A stretch of DNA of 64,000 nt from Chionoecetes opilio (GCA_016584305.1 JACEEZ010025357.1:25001-89000); one strand, 5' to 3'. Numbered from the stretch's first letter, positions 1 through 10,479 are shown. Numbers and translations: made by a program. The notes: generated from the letters alone by a model not told the origin.

Positions 1-382
1 ACAGGGGAAGACAGCAGCAGGGCTGCTTCGGCTCCCGGGACGAGCGCATAATGGCGGCCATGGTGAGGTGGCGACGGCCAGTCCTCCAGAGACATATCAC
101 CAGCATCGCCGCTCAGCGCCAGGTCAGCACCAAGGTCCATAAGAGACAGGGCCCGAGGGCTCCATGGTGCGCACTCACAAGAAACAAGGAGTCGAGCCAG
201 TGTGACAGGTAGCAAGCAGAGAGAACCAGGAGTAAGCTGGCGCACGTTTGCACCCAGCGGAAGCTCAGGGCCGACTGCCTTTGGTGTGTGGTGTCCTTCC
301 AAGACCCTTTGTTGACGACTTGTGGTACTCCAGGGCTATTGCTCTGAATTGCCGGCTGGCATTTCATTGCAAAGCCAATGGT

Positions 383-529
383 TAGGCCTTTGTCGATAAC
401 TGGGACCTCTTTTTCAGGCATAACCACCTCTACCACAGGGATGGGGTGCACCTTTCGAGGAAAGGTGTTCAGATCTTGTCTGAATCCCTTGAAAGAGAGG
501 TAGGGGCATCGCAGGCTTTTTTAAGATAG
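383..529 (+). pseudogene. LINE ORF1 fragment with SGNH-hydrolase C-terminal motif
   Basis: Reading from 385, a short open stretch gives FVDNWDLFFRHNHLYHRDG, then VHLSRKGVQIL, then a stop. The DGVH(L) motif is block V of SGNH/GDSL esterases, which supplies the catalytic Asp and His. An esterase domain ending in this way is known in ORF1 of CR1/L2-group LINEs. The reading frame closes just upstream (TAG before 383) and no start is visible, so this is a degraded remnant. The sequence from 1 to 382 has no convincing frame of its own and probably belongs to the same decayed LINE. Confidence 0.5.
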
Positions 530-711
530 AGAACCGGGGATTAGACACTGGGATCGGGGTAAACGAAACCTGTGACACTAGGAGAAGTTTCAGAAGGCAG
601 GGAACTGAATTAAGTGATTCATAAGAAGAGAAAGAGGATGGGGTTAGTTAAAGATATAGGAATAACAAGTGTTTGTGGGCCCTTCGGACCCATGTATTGA
701 TGTTTGTAGTA

Positions 712-891
712 AGATAAGATAAGATTTTCATCCTATCTAGACACTTTGCAAGTACCAACTACAAGGTTATTGACTATACAAAGCGCCGCCACGTCAGCAC
801 GAACTAGGCGGACTCGAACCGCTGACCGAATGCACAGGGACGCTGCACATTGCGAGCTCACGTCTCTACCAACCTTGCCACCCTGACGGGC
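712..891 (-). mobile_element. tRNA-derived SINE with 13-bp target duplication
   Basis: Read on the - strand, a tRNA-like head carries an A box (TGGCAAGGTTGGTAGAG) and a B box (GGTTCGAGTCC). A short body follows, and then a pentamer tail (ATCTT)n at 712-727. It is bracketed by a direct repeat GATGTTTGTAGTA at 699-711 and 892-904, the expected target-site duplication. At about 180 bp it has typical SINE size. The head is transcribed by RNA polymerase III in such elements; mobilisation would need a partner LINE. This family differs from the SINE repeated at 53-64 kb. Confidence 0.82.
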
Positions 892-987
892 GATGTTTGT
901 AGTAGTAGTATATATTAGACAACATGTGATTGCAAACTCCAATCGTATTGTTGCTGTCCTTGGTCACTGGTCAAAGTGCCTCGGGGT

Positions 988-1064
988 AGACCACGTTCCG
1001 TGTGATTCCAACCTTTTGTGTTCCGTGTGATTCCAACCCTTTGTGTTCCGTGTGATTCCAACAC
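988..1064. repeat. Three tandem copies of a 24-26-bp unit
   Basis: The unit GTTCCGTGTGATTCCAACC plus a TTTTGT-type linker repeats three times and runs into a short CA tract at 1061-1086. No coding potential is apparent. Confidence 0.8.
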
Positions 1065-1303
1065 ACACACACTCACACACGCACACAAACGTCCATGAGT
1101 CTACTGAGTTTGTGGAATGTGGCAAGACGTTACCGCAGAGTTTTTCTTGTAATCTAATACGCCTAAAGTGTTTTTAGCCCAAAACCCCCCTTCAAAATAA
1201 TTCAATCGACATAGGACCAAGCCGCTTACCACTTACGATTTATTAGCGATTTTTTGAGCCTACTCTCATCAAAATTGAATTTACAGTTTCGACTACCCAA
1301 AAC

Positions 1304-1304
1304 A

Positions 1305-1391
<87 letters not shown>
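1304..1391. repeat. (CA)n microsatellite
   Basis: A pure ACAC tract of about 85 bases lies immediately 5' of a truncated LINE. The poly-His/Thr read-through it causes is not a real protein. Confidence 0.95.
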
Positions 1392-1393
<2 letters not shown>

Positions 1394-1399
1394 AATTCA

Positions 1400-2331
1400 T
1401 ATAAAGTGCAGAATGTTAGGTTACTGGTCTCGGCTAATTTCAGGTAAAAACACTAAATTATGCTATATAATGTATCAATGTTTGTTGCATTTGGATATGT
1501 TAGGGTTATACACTTCTCCATGGGTTGCCTGCATTAAGAATATATGTAATGAGTGTGGTATGTCAGGGATGTGGTTATCACAAAATGTGCCCAACACTAC
1601 ATGGTTTAAGAAAGCAGTTGAAGTGAGATTAAAGGATCAGTGGATTACTACCTGGCATCATAATTTATCAACAAAATCGTTATGCAGTAACTACAATATA
1701 TTCAAGCAGATTTATGGTATGGAGGTGTACCTCGTCAAACTACCGAAAAGTATTCGCATCCAGGTAACTAGATTCAGAACAAGCAACAATAGACTACCAA
1801 TAAATGTTGGTAGATACACAGGTGTAAACAGAGAAGATCGTCTTTGTAGCAAGTGTATTGCTAATGTTGTAGGAGATGAATTTCATGTCCTATTCGAATG
1901 TACTAACGAGGAAATTGTAAGGCTGCGGGATATGTATATCCAGAAATACTACACAATTAGGCCAACGCATTTTAAGTATGTTGCGTTAATGCAAAGTACC
2001 AGTGTGAATGTTTTGAAGAACTTGTCATTATTCATCAGATCAATTTTGAGCATGTTTAGATAAGCTAACAGGTATATCTGATTATTAGTTATCTTTATTT
2101 ATATTTTTCTATGCGTCACTTAGTTTTGGAAATTGACAATTGGATTCCTCCTAACTTTTAGTTTACGTAGTACTTATCTGTATGTGCATGTATGCACACT
2201 TATCTTATTGGTATCGTTTGAAATGTCCTGCCAAATGTATTGTATCTTATAGGAGCTGTGCTCCATACTTTATTTATAAAGTCTGAGCAATAATAAATTC
2301 TATTCTATTCTATTCTATTCTATTCTATTCT

Positions 2332-2336
<5 letters not shown>
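1400..2336 (+). mobile_element. 5'-truncated LINE, 3' end with (ATTCT)n tail
   Basis: The open frame to 2063 encodes a LINE C-terminus. It contains RIQVTRFRTSNNRLPINVG, then YTGVNREDRLCSKC and a downstream FHVLFEC. This Cys/His-containing region after the reverse transcriptase is typical of many invertebrate non-LTR elements. After the stop there is an untranslated 3' region with AATAAA (2290) and a pentamer tail TTCTATTCTATTC at about 2297-2336. Tails of short tandem repeats mark target-primed insertion. The frame before about 1405 is only read-through of the CA microsatellite. The exact clade is not resolved. Confidence 0.75.

Positions 2337-2424
<88 letters not shown>
2336..2424. repeat. 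(CA)n microsatellite
   Basis: About 88 bases of pure CA repeat, following the LINE tail directly and preceding the next LINE. The two CA tracts at 1304 and 2336 bracket the truncated LINE. Confidence 0.95.
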
Positions 2425-2429
<5 letters not shown>

Positions 2430-2453
2430 ACGGCTACTCCTATAGTATATTAG

Positions 2454-3284
2454 ATGGAAAAGAAGAAGAGGCGTTGCTTAAAGGTTTACTATACAAACTG
2501 TAGGAGTATTTTGAACAAGATAGATTTCCTGAGAGGAATAAATAGCGTAGAGGATTTTGATATACTAGCATTAACAGAAACATGGTTGGAGATGTCAGGA
2601 AAGGTATTTGATCCGGAAGTTGAGATAGCTGTGTATAATATATTTCACAAGTACAGGTTAGGCTGGCGAGGTGGTGGAGTTGCGTTTTATGCAAAAGATA
2701 CATTGCAGTGTTATGTTAATAATATTATAAAAACAGATGATAGCATAGAATCTATATGGTTAGAGGTTACGGAGGGAACTGAGAAAATGGTTTGGGTATC
2801 GTGTATAGGCCTCCAAACTTAGGTAAAGAGGATTCAGCTCCTATGACCAGAAATATGCAAGGCTTGGAGATATAATGGATTATGCGTGGTAGGAGATTTT
2901 AATCTTAATAATATAGACTGGGATTTAATTATAGGAAACAATGGCGCAGAGGAATTGTTAAATATAGTTCAGGATAACTTTCTAAGGCAAGCAATCAAGG
3001 AGCCTACTAGAGAAGATAATATTCTAGAGTTATTACTGACAAACAGGGAAGATTTAGTTACAGAGGTGGAGGTTGGAGGACAGTTAGCAAACAGCGATCA
3101 TTGTGAAATCAGGTTTTGCTTAAAATGGAGTGTAGGAAATAGAAGTATTAATAAGCAAAGAGTACCTGACTTCAGAAAGGCCAATTATGCAGGATTAAGA
3201 AGACACCTGGAGGGGAATAACTCGGGGTGTAGGATGGAGGGGAAAGGAGTGGTCGGAGGTAAGTATGGCAACAGGTGTCAGTGA
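2454..3284 (+). pseudogene. LINE APE-type endonuclease domain
   Basis: The first frame (2454-2820) contains VYYTNCRSILNKIDFL and DILALTETWL, the N-terminal motifs of apurinic-like endonucleases in CR1/L2-group LINEs. The second (from 2886) contains VVGDFNLNNIDW and ANSDHCEIRF, which supply the G-D-F-N and S-D-H catalytic motifs. A frameshift between 2820 and 2886 separates the halves. The domain nicks the chromosomal target to prime reverse transcription. No methionine start in good context is seen; a 5' truncation near the CA tract is likely. Confidence 0.8.
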
Positions 3285-3566
3285 GGTCGAGGCTGACGAG
3301 GATTATACATTATTTGTAAGGAATTTAATTGCAGGACAGAAAAATAATATTTCTTATAGGGCGATAAGATCAAGGAAGAACTACCAGAAATAGATGATTT
3401 TATTTAAAATTTTATTTTAAAATTAAATTTTAAAACACAACATTGGAGTAAAAAGAAACATGTACTTAAGGTTCAAGGCTGGACAGGTGAGCAAAGAACA
3501 GTATAACGTGATGGTGATGACAGTGAAGAGAATAACAAGAGGAGCTAAGAACAAGTATGAGATTAA

Positions 3567-3832
3567 AGTAATCGTCCAGACCATTTCATCATTCCTGATT
3601 TAATGCAATCAAATTATAGCCATTAGCGAGTATATCAACAATATGTTGTCACTTTTTGCATCCAGTCAGCCGTTTTTAAATAATCCGCAATAAAAATCTG
3701 TAAATTCCCCGAGCTCTCAAAACGCTCCTCAAGGCTTGCAGACGACGCAGCACGGCTCGGTGACGTCACAGTAGGAAGCCTCCACTTCCCGCGCTGATAA
3801 CCACCACTATCAACCTTATAGTCAGGAGGAAG
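3567..3832 (+). mobile_element. TTAA-flanked DNA-transposon terminal fragment
   Basis: The fragment begins immediately after TTAA (3563-3566) with AGTAATCGTCCAGACCATTT. The same terminus and the next about 230 bases recur at 23361-23580. The shared sequence includes ACAATATGTTGTCACTTTTT and a GGTGACGTCACAG-like stretch. The same first bases also occur at 39649 (antisense) and 61251. TTAA targets are used by piggyBac and Kolobok transposons. The 3' side is lost where the RTE copy begins. Confidence 0.62.
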
Positions 3833-5405
3833 AAAGAAACCGCACCCTCTCTTGACGAAGTCAGAGAGGCTGTAGCAAAGTTGAAGGGTGGAAAGGCAGC
3901 TGGTGTTTGTAATATCAGTGCGGAGCTCCTCAAAGCTGGGGGTGAGGCCATGATCCGCGGGTTGCATGCTGTCCTGACTGCCGTGTGGCAATCAGGTACC
4001 ATTCCTCCTAACTGGAAAAGGGGGCTGGTCGTCCCTATCTGGAAAGGGAAAGGGGACCGTCAGGACTGCAACAATTACCGCGGTATTACACTGCTCAGCG
4101 TACCAGGCAAGGTGCTTGCCCATCTATTGCTGACACGAATTCGCAGTCATCTGGTGAAGCATCAGAGACCTCAGCAGTCTGGGTTCACGCCTGGTAAGTC
4201 AACAACGGACCGTATCCTAGCGCTTCGTGTCCTGGTGGAACGCCGACGTGAGTTTCGACAGGGGATGCTTGCAGCCTATGTTGACCTCAAGAAGGCGTTT
4301 GACTCAGTGCATCGTGAGTCACTCTGGGATCTTCTGCGACTTCGAGGGATTCCTGCAAGGACTATTGGTTTGATAACTGGTCTGTATTCTGGGACTGAGA
4401 GTGCTGTGAAGTGTGGGGCAGGTGTATCCAGCTTCTTTCCTATGAATACAGGAGTGAGGCAAGGGTGCGTCCTTGCCCCATCACTTTTCAACGCTTGTAT
4501 GGACTGGGTATTGGACAAGGTTGTAGATCAAAGTGATTGTGGAGCATCCGTCGGCAACACCAAGATCACTGATCTTGTTTTTGCCGATGATGCAGTAATC
4601 TTTGCTGAGTCGCTGGAGGTCCTGGTGATGGCTCTCGAGGCGCTGCACGAGGAGGCAAAGCCTTTGGGACTTGAGGTCTCCTGGCTCAAGACCAAGGTCC
4701 AGGTATTTGGAGACTTACTAGATGAAGCAGTACAGTCTGTTCATGCGTGTGGCGAGGACATTGAGATCTTGGAAAGTTTTACTTACCTTGGTAGCGCAGT
4801 CCATAATGACGGCGGGTCACGTCAAGAAGTCTTACGACGGATTGGCATAGCCCACGGTGTTATGGACTCGCTCAGCGGGAGTATTTGGCGTTGTCGGTAC
4901 CTGTGCAGGAGGACAAAGATCCGGATCTTCAAGTCGCTTGTGATCCCTGTCTTACTCTATGGTTGTGAGACATGGACACTAAATAGTGACTTGAAGAGAC
5001 GAATCAATGCCTTTGGTAATAAGTGTCTTCGCAGAATCATGGGGTATCGCTGGGATGATTACGTGTCAAATCAGCGATTGCACTGTGAGACTGAATCGAG
5101 GCCTATTACCTGCATAGTCCATCAGCGCCAACTTCGGATATATGGGCATGTGGCACGCTACCCTGAAACCAATCCTTCCCATCGGATTGTATCTGTAAGA
5201 GACAATCCGGCGTGGAGGAGGCCAAGGGGGCGCCCACAAGGCTCGTGGCTGGGGCAAGTTGATGCTTCTTGTCGAGAGCTGCTTGGTATGGGAAAGGAGC
5301 CTGCATGGGAACTCGCGCGTGGTGACCCCCGGGAGTGGCGTCGTAGGGTGGGCGAGGCGACGCGCCCCCCGGCGTATGCCCCCAATGATTGATTGATTGA
5401 TTGAT
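3833..5405 (+). mobile_element. RTE-type LINE, copy 1, 5'-truncated
   Basis: This is the best-preserved of three copies of one family (also 27359-29522 and 55092-57668). It begins within the region before the RT fingers and runs to an intact C-terminal stop, then a tail of GATT repeats (5387-5402). A short 3' UTR made of small tandem repeats is characteristic of the RTE clade. The copies are visibly near-identical, suggesting recent activity. Confidence 0.85.
3881..5392 (+). CDS. RTE reverse transcriptase (truncated, open frame)
   Basis: An uninterrupted 503-codon frame lacks the endonuclease but covers the whole RT. Blocks visible in order: NNYRGITLLSVPGKV, QQSGFTPGKSTTDRI (about residues 98-112), AYVDLKKAFDSVHRESLW (first catalytic Asp), TGVRQGCVLAPSLFN and LVFADDAVIFAES (catalytic Asp pair). 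Then follow the thumb and LLYGCETWTL, and a C-terminal YGHVARYPETNPSHR segment. The enzyme copies its RNA into the nicked target. The methionine at 3881 is internal to the original ORF. Without its endonuclease and promoter this copy is dead even though the frame is clean. Confidence 0.85.
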   Translation: MKGGKAAGVCNISAELLKAGGEAMIRGLHAVLTAVWQSGTIPPNWKRGLVVPIWKGKGDRQDCNNYRGITLLSVPGKVLAHLLLTRIRSHLVKHQRPQQSGFTPGKSTTDRILALRVLVERRREFRQGMLAAYVDLKKAFDSVHRESLWDLLRLRGIPARTIGLITGLYSGTESAVKCGAGVSSFFPMNTGVRQGCVLAPSLFNACMDWVLDKVVDQSDCGASVGNTKITDLVFADDAVIFAESLEVLVMALEALHEEAKPLGLEVSWLKTKVQVFGDLLDEAVQSVHACGEDIEILESFTYLGSAVHNDGGSRQEVLRRIGIAHGVMDSLSGSIWRCRYLCRRTKIRIFKSLVIPVLLYGCETWTLNSDLKRRINAFGNKCLRRIMGYRWDDYVSNQRLHCETESRPITCIVHQRQLRIYGHVARYPETNPSHRIVSVRDNPAWRRPRGRPQGSWLGQVDASCRELLGMGKEPAWELARGDPREWRRRVGEATRPPAYAPND

Positions 5406-6085
5406 GATGAGAAACTCAAAGATATTGTGATAACTATGGAAATGGTAGAACAGGGTATAGATAGAATGAAGAATTTTAAGTCAACAGGACCAGATGAAGT
5501 TTATCCCAGAGTATTAAAAGAATGCAAAGAGGTTGTTAGTGTGTCGTTAGTGCACATTTTTTAGGAAATCGGTTGATATAGGCGAAGTGCCGTTAATGTG
5601 GAGGAAAGGAAATGTAGTCCCCATATTTAAGAATTGTGATAGAGGACTAATGTCAAATTATCGACCCGTTAGTTTAACGTCAGTGGTAGGTAAACTATTG
5701 AAATCTATTATTGCAAAAAAATTAGAGAGCATTTAGAAAAACATAGTTTGGCCAATGATTCACAACATGGATTCACCAAGGGCAGGTCATGTCTCCCAAA
5801 TTTATTGTGTTTTTATAGGAAAGTTTATGAGACAGCATATAATGATAAGGATAATGATATAATATACCTGGACTTTAGTAAGGCATTCGACAAGGTACCA
5901 CATGAGCGACTCTTTAATAAGGTTAAGGCTCATGGAATAGATGAGATGGTTCTTCATTGGATCAGAGCTTGGCTAAGTGATAGGCAACAAAGGGTTACAA
6001 TTAATGGTTCTAAATCTGAATGGGGGCAGGTGACAAGTTGGGTTCCACAAGGGTCTGTTTTGGGTCCATTACTATTTGTGATTTA
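5406..6085 (+). pseudogene. LINE reverse transcriptase, first half
   Basis: Translation gives STGPDEVYPRVLKE, then after frameshifts QHGFTKGRSCLPNLL, IIYLDFSKAFDKVPHERL and VPQGSVLGPLLFVIY. These are RT blocks 1-5 of the CR1/L2 group. The segment 5520-5740 carries several stops and shifts. The domain stops at 6085, where a hAT element entered; the sequence resumes with INDLDSG at 8544. Confidence 0.82.
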
Positions 6086-6941
6086 CAGAGGTGGGCATTC
6101 CGCAATTTTAGTCCGCAATTCCGCAACTTGCGGAATGGTAATTCGGTTGCGGAATTGCGCAATTACAGATGCCTGAAAAAATTGCGGAATTGCGAATTGC
6201 GGACCGCCAAAATTTTAAAGCGCAATCGCAATAACTTGCGGAATGGGTAATTCGGTTGCGGAATTGCGCAATTACGGATGCCTGAAAAAAATGCGGAATT
6301 GCGGGCTGCGGACCGCCAAAATTTTGAAACGCAATCGCAATAATTGTGACGATCACCACCTTCAAAATGGCAAGTGCCCGCGTGAACATAGGTTCCCACC
6401 AAATATGGTGGAGACGACACTGCCAACTGCCAATGAGCCGTGTTTTTGTCGTCCAAGCACCGTCTTGGATTACGAAGACCACTCCAATAACACTTGCTGA
6501 AATGTGTGTTATACTGCTTTGTGATATTGTTTGCAATGTTTTGGACTGATTATTATTTCGGCCCCTACCAGCTTGTTGTGTTTTTGTCGCAGAAACCAAT
6601 CAGTTTTCAATTGCGAAAAAAAACGGTCTTCGTACCAAGACCAAGCAAGCATCGTCCAAGCATCGCTAGCTAGTGTTGTAGCTAGTGTAGCACAGTCACT
6701 CACTCAGTCATTGCGTTCTGGGACTTGGGATTGAGAGCGTGTACGCTCACTACGCTGGCCGTGTGTGTGATTACTGATTTATCCTACATATACTGCTGTT
6801 GTGTTAGTGAAGTACTAAGATTACACAAATTAGACAATAGACACTGGTTACTGGCAGTGGTTAGTGGTTAGTAACCACTAACCAGTGTCTATTGTGGTTA
6901 ATAAACGGGTTTATTAACTTACATATAGAATAACAATAGGC

Positions 6942-7174
6942 TTAATAAACGGCGTTTAGTAAATAAACGGCTATTTTTGCTTCTGTCTAATTTGTAATTT
7001 CAGTAATTTCAAATTTGTCTTATATTTTGCAGATTGTGCTCATATAATTAGCGTTTAGTAAACGCTAATTATATGAGCACAATCTGCAAAATATAAGACA
7101 AATTTGAAATTACTGCAATTACAAATTAGACAGAAGCAAAAATAGCCGTTTATTTACTAAACGCCGTTTATTAA
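6942..7174. repeat. 233-bp near-perfect palindrome
   Basis: The arms meet at GCGTTTAGTAAACGC (centre 7058) with no real loop and, by eye, one mismatch over about 115 bp each. The ends read TTAATAAACGGCGTTTAGT. It lies in the hAT interior, between the left repeats and the putative exon, and could be a separate foldback insertion. Confidence 0.9.
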
Positions 7175-7213
7175 GTCTATTTTTGCTTCTGAAAAGTAGC
7201 AAATTTAACCAGA

Positions 7214-7435
7214 ATGGACAAGTTTTTGTCGCTATCTCCGTCGCCTAGGAGTATGGGTGTGGATACACTGGATACTGATAGTGTTAGAAGTGGGGATTGT
7301 GTCAGAAGTGACTTGGAGGCTCAGGATGATCTCCCCAGCACTCAGCCCCTCAGCCAGAGCACGGAGCGTGAGAGCAGGCAGGGCCAGGAAACAGGTGGAG
7401 AGAAGCTTCTAGCTAACTTGAGTCACTTGGACAAG
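7214..7435 (+). CDS. Putative first exon inside the hAT element
   Basis: The frame starts MDKFLSLSPSPRSMG and is Ser/Asp/Gln-rich with no recognised domain. It ends in LSHLDK at a consensus donor (CAA|GTAAGT, GT at 7436). The composition and position fit the unstructured N-terminus of a transposase whose zinc finger and catalytic exons have been lost. I could not find the following exon. Confidence 0.4.
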
Positions 7436-7483
7436 TAAGTTATTCCTTATCTACTGAGTATTTAGTAAATGTAATTTGGTCTA

Positions 7484-7575
7484 TTTATAGTTTCACCCAA
7501 CCAACAATTTTCTGATGCGCCTTATTATATACATAAGGCGCATCAGAAAATCGTTGGTTGGGTGAAACTATAAAT
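7484..7575. repeat. Hairpin palindrome, about 92 bp
   Basis: Arms beginning TTTATAGTTTCACCCAACCA pair with TGGTTGGGTGAAACTATAAA around a short loop near 7528-7534. It sits downstream of the splice donor at 7436. A smaller palindrome of the same kind (GACACTGGTTACTGGCAGTG side) lies at 6839-6889. Confidence 0.88.
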
Positions 7576-8535
7576 TATCCTTTAATTTACTAGTTAAAAA
7601 TTAAAACATAGAAAAATTGTTATAAAGGCTGAATAAAAGGCGATATATATCCAATATATATTTGATTATTTGTGAACACAGTCATCACAGAGAGTGGCCT
7701 GCGCGGCGATTTATTTAGTTAACGCTCATTTTTGCAAGGTACTACTGCATTTATCAGAAAACGAAATATATCAATGGAAAGCTAATACAATTCTGCTTCT
7801 ATTGATATCTTCCATGTAATATGTTGTCCCACAAAGTTTTACATGACGATGCGTTTAAGTGAATTTTAAGTTCATGATATTTCTTCAGTCTCATAATGGC
7901 CTTTATTTAATGTGTTTTACTGTGTTTTATGTGATAATCTTATAGAACAAACATTTCCGAAGATAACAGTATATCCTTTATACATATATAACATGATATA
8001 CTGCGGGGTCATGCCTTGAGAATTTCCCCGGGTCTTGGGTGAACGAAGAGGCCCTGGCGCTAAGATGGCGCCCAGTAGCGTTTAACATAGGGCCGATGAA
8101 TGGCGTTACCCTCTTTTATATAGATACCCTAGTCACCTAGTGATTACTAGCCAGTAGACTGTGAAGTGTAAAAGTAAAGATAAAAACTAAAAGAGACAAG
8201 GACTTAATTGTGAATGACAAGTAACAAGTATAGACAGAAACAATAGGAATACAGAAATATTAAAAATAAACACTAATAAAAAGTCTTGCGACATTTTTTG
8301 TTTTAATTGTAGGTGTTTAAGAGTATATAGACATTTTTTTTTTTATTGTAGGTGTTTTGTTTTAATTGTAGGTGTCAAAATTAGTTTGCGGAATTGCGGA
8401 ATTGCGGAATTGCGATTGCGAAAAGGCCTATCTGAAAAAAATTGCGGAATTGCGATTGCCGACTGGTGCAGGTCGGAATTGCGGAATTGAATTGCGATTG
8501 CGGAATTGGAAAAAAAATTGCGATGCCCACCTCAG

Positions 8536-8906
8536 GTGATTTACATCAACGACTTGGATAGTGGGATTAGCAGTGGTATCGGCAAGTTTGTTGGTGATAC
8601 TAAGGTAGGTAGGGTTATTGGATCACAATGTGATGTAAACATTTTGCAGGGAGACTTAGATAAACTTAATGAGTGGGTAGTCATATGGCAGATGGAATTT
8701 AATATTGATAAGTGCTGCGTTATAAATGTTGGTAGAAAAAACCCTGGTAATAGATACACCATACGCAATGTATCGCTGAACAAAGCAGAACGTGAGAAAG
8801 ATCTGGGAGTAAGGGTAAGCTCAGACATCCGACCCAGGAAACAATGTATTGAGGCTAGAAATAGAGCTAATAGAGTGTTAGGATTCATTACCAGAAGTGT
8901 TAAAAG
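8536..8906 (+). pseudogene. LINE reverse transcriptase, second half
   Basis: The peptide continues directly from the VIY block at 6085 with VIYINDLDSGISSGIGKFVG, then WQMEFNIDKCCVINVG and KDLGVRVSSD. The usual FADD motif reads FVGD here, so the catalytic Asp pair is damaged. It ends at GFITRSVKS where a foldback element starts. Confidence 0.82.
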
Positions 8907-9717
8907 CCCATTCACTTGCTGCATATGACTATCATATAGCCTGGTTTATCAGTATTATGATATACTGTGTAATCTTTGTAGATGTTTGTTCTATAATATT
9001 ATCAAATAAAAAACAGTAAAACACACTAAAGAAATGCCATTACGAGACTGAAGAAATATGCATGAACATATTAACATATAATATATATTCACTTAAACTC
9101 TTCGCCATTTTAAATTTTGTGAGTCAACTTTTAACATGAAACATATCAATAGCAGCGCAATTTTATTAGCTTTCCATTAATATATTTCGTTTTCTGATAA
9201 ATTAATTACCACAATGCATAAATTAGCGTTAACTAAATAAATAAAATCATCAATCGGATAATTTTCCCGATTGATGATATTATTTATTTACTCATGTATT
9301 TCGTTTTCTGATAAATGAATTAGCACCATGCATAAATTAGCGTTAACTAAATAAATAACCTCATCAATCGGGAAAATTACTCGATTGATGATTTTATTTA
9401 TTCATTAACGCTAATTTGTGCATGGTTCTAACTCATTTATCAGAAAACGAAATGTATCAATGGAAAGCTAATAAAAGTGCGCTTTTAATGATATGTTCCA
9501 TGTTAAAAGTTGACCCGTAAAGTTTTAAATGGCGAAGACTTTAAGTGAATATTAAGTTCATGTATATTTCTTCACAGTCTCGTAATGGCATTTCTTTAGC
9601 CTATTTTACTGTTTTTTATTTGATCATATTATAGAACAAACATTTACGAAGATTACAGTATATCATATATACTGATAAACCAGTCTATATGATAGTCATA
9701 TGCAGCAAGTGAATGGG
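8907..9717. mobile_element. Foldback (long inverted repeat) element
   Basis: The left end CCCATTCACTTGCTGCATAT and the right end ATATGCAGCAAGTGAATGGG are inverse copies. Pairing continues inward for hundreds of bases, with further inverted repeats (AATCATCAATCGGAT and AATCGGGAAAATTAC segments) at 9235-9395. It interrupts the LINE after 8906. A partial relative of its right half lies at 7722-8005 inside the hAT. There is no coding frame. Confidence 0.75.
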
Positions 9718-9796
9718 TCAGCAGACTGGTCATGGGGTCAGTACTGCAGCGTCCAGCGCGCTTCGTTGGCGAGTGTCACATCCAGGTCTACTGTTA

Positions 9797-10378
9797 TCTA
9801 TGGCTGAGGTTATTCTAAAGCTTTATTTGGCTCTAGTCAGACCTCATCAAGACTATGCGGTTCAGTTTTGGTCTCCATATTACAGGATGGATATATGTAG
9901 CCTTGTTAGACTTAGTGCAGAGAAGGATGACCGAAATTATTCAATGGATGCGTAATTTTAGTTATGAGAAGAGACTTAAGCTATAAAAGTTACACTCACT
10001 TGAGAGACGCAGAGTAAGTGGCGATCTGATAGAAGTTTTTAAGTGGATAAAGGTATGTAATAAAGGAGAAGTAGGAAAAGTTCTTACGGCTAGTAACCAG
10101 GGAAGAACAAGAAGTAACGGATTAAAGCTGGAAAAGCGTAGATTTAAAAAAGAAATAGGGAAATGCTGGATCACAAATAGGGTGGTAAATGATTGAAATG
10201 GACTCAGTAGACAGGTAGTTAGTGCGGAGTCATTAGAGAGCTTTAAAAGGAGGCTAGATACATTCATGGATGGGGATGAAAGGTGGATGTAGGTAGTGGT
10301 AAGTAACAGGAATTACCTCGTGTAGGTCTCACGGCCTCTTGTAGTTTCCTTATTTATTTATGTTCTTATGTTCTTATC
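9797..10378 (+). pseudogene. LINE C-terminus and 3' tail
   Basis: The frame resumes with AEVILKLYLALVRPHQDYAV and QFWSPYYRMD, the typical segment that follows the RT thumb in CR1/L2-group LINEs. Shifted frames then carry SYEKRLK, RRRVSGDLIEVFKWIK and ESFKRRLDTFMDGD before the stop near 10290. The 3' end repeats TTCTTATG-type octamers. The 80 bases from 9718 to 9797 are not LINE-like and may belong to the neighbouring insertion. Confidence 0.75.
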
Positions 10379-10479
10379 AGCAAAAGCATTCGCAGGCGTC
10401 CCTCGACAACATGGCTGGAAATTTACAGGAAAGATTAGCCAAATAAAGGGATTGAATAGGCCCTTTACATCAATTTACT

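Larger units (their letters stand above)
6086..8535 (+). mobile_element. hAT-type DNA transposon with perfect 8-bp TSD
   Basis: Ends are CAGAGGTGGGCATTCCGCAA and, inverted at the right, CTGAGGTGGGCATCGCAA. The flanks are an exact 8-bp direct repeat GTGATTTA (6078-6085 and 8536-8543), diagnostic for hAT. Both subterminal regions are packed with short GCGGAATTGCG-like repeats (6100-6340 and 8388-8520). The interior has a short exon with a splice donor, three hairpin palindromes and a partial copy of the foldback family found at 8907. No transposase catalytic domain was recognised, so it is probably non-autonomous. Confidence 0.85.
2440..10378 (+). mobile_element. CR1/L2-group LINE broken by three nested insertions
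   Basis: One degraded non-LTR retrotransposon can be followed on the + strand in five pieces: endonuclease (2454-3284), linker (3285-3562), reverse transcriptase (5406-6085), post-active-site RT (8536-8906) and C-terminus (about 9800-10290). It ends in a 3' tail of repeated GTTCTTAT around 10362-10378. The intervening blocks are a TTAA-ended fragment plus RTE copy (3563-5405), a hAT element (6086-8535) and a foldback element (8907-9717). RT motifs on either side of the hAT belong to the same domain in the right order. Several frameshifts and stops make it non-functional. Confidence 0.8.

Noticed and set aside
113..451. 112-codon ORF on the - strand at the window start
   Set aside because: The + strand carries an SGNH-like LINE remnant here; the - strand frame shows no recognised motif.
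700..900. Possible functional tRNA gene
   Set aside because: A and B boxes are present, but the cloverleaf does not close, a body and pentamer tail follow, and a 13-bp duplication brackets it, so it is a SINE.
1254..1400. Poly-His/Thr N-terminus on the LINE C-terminal ORF
   Set aside because: Read-through of a CA microsatellite into truncated LINE sequence; not a natural protein start.
6942..7174. CRISPR or integron-type repeat structure
   Set aside because: It is a single palindrome in a eukaryotic hAT element; there are no spaced direct repeats.
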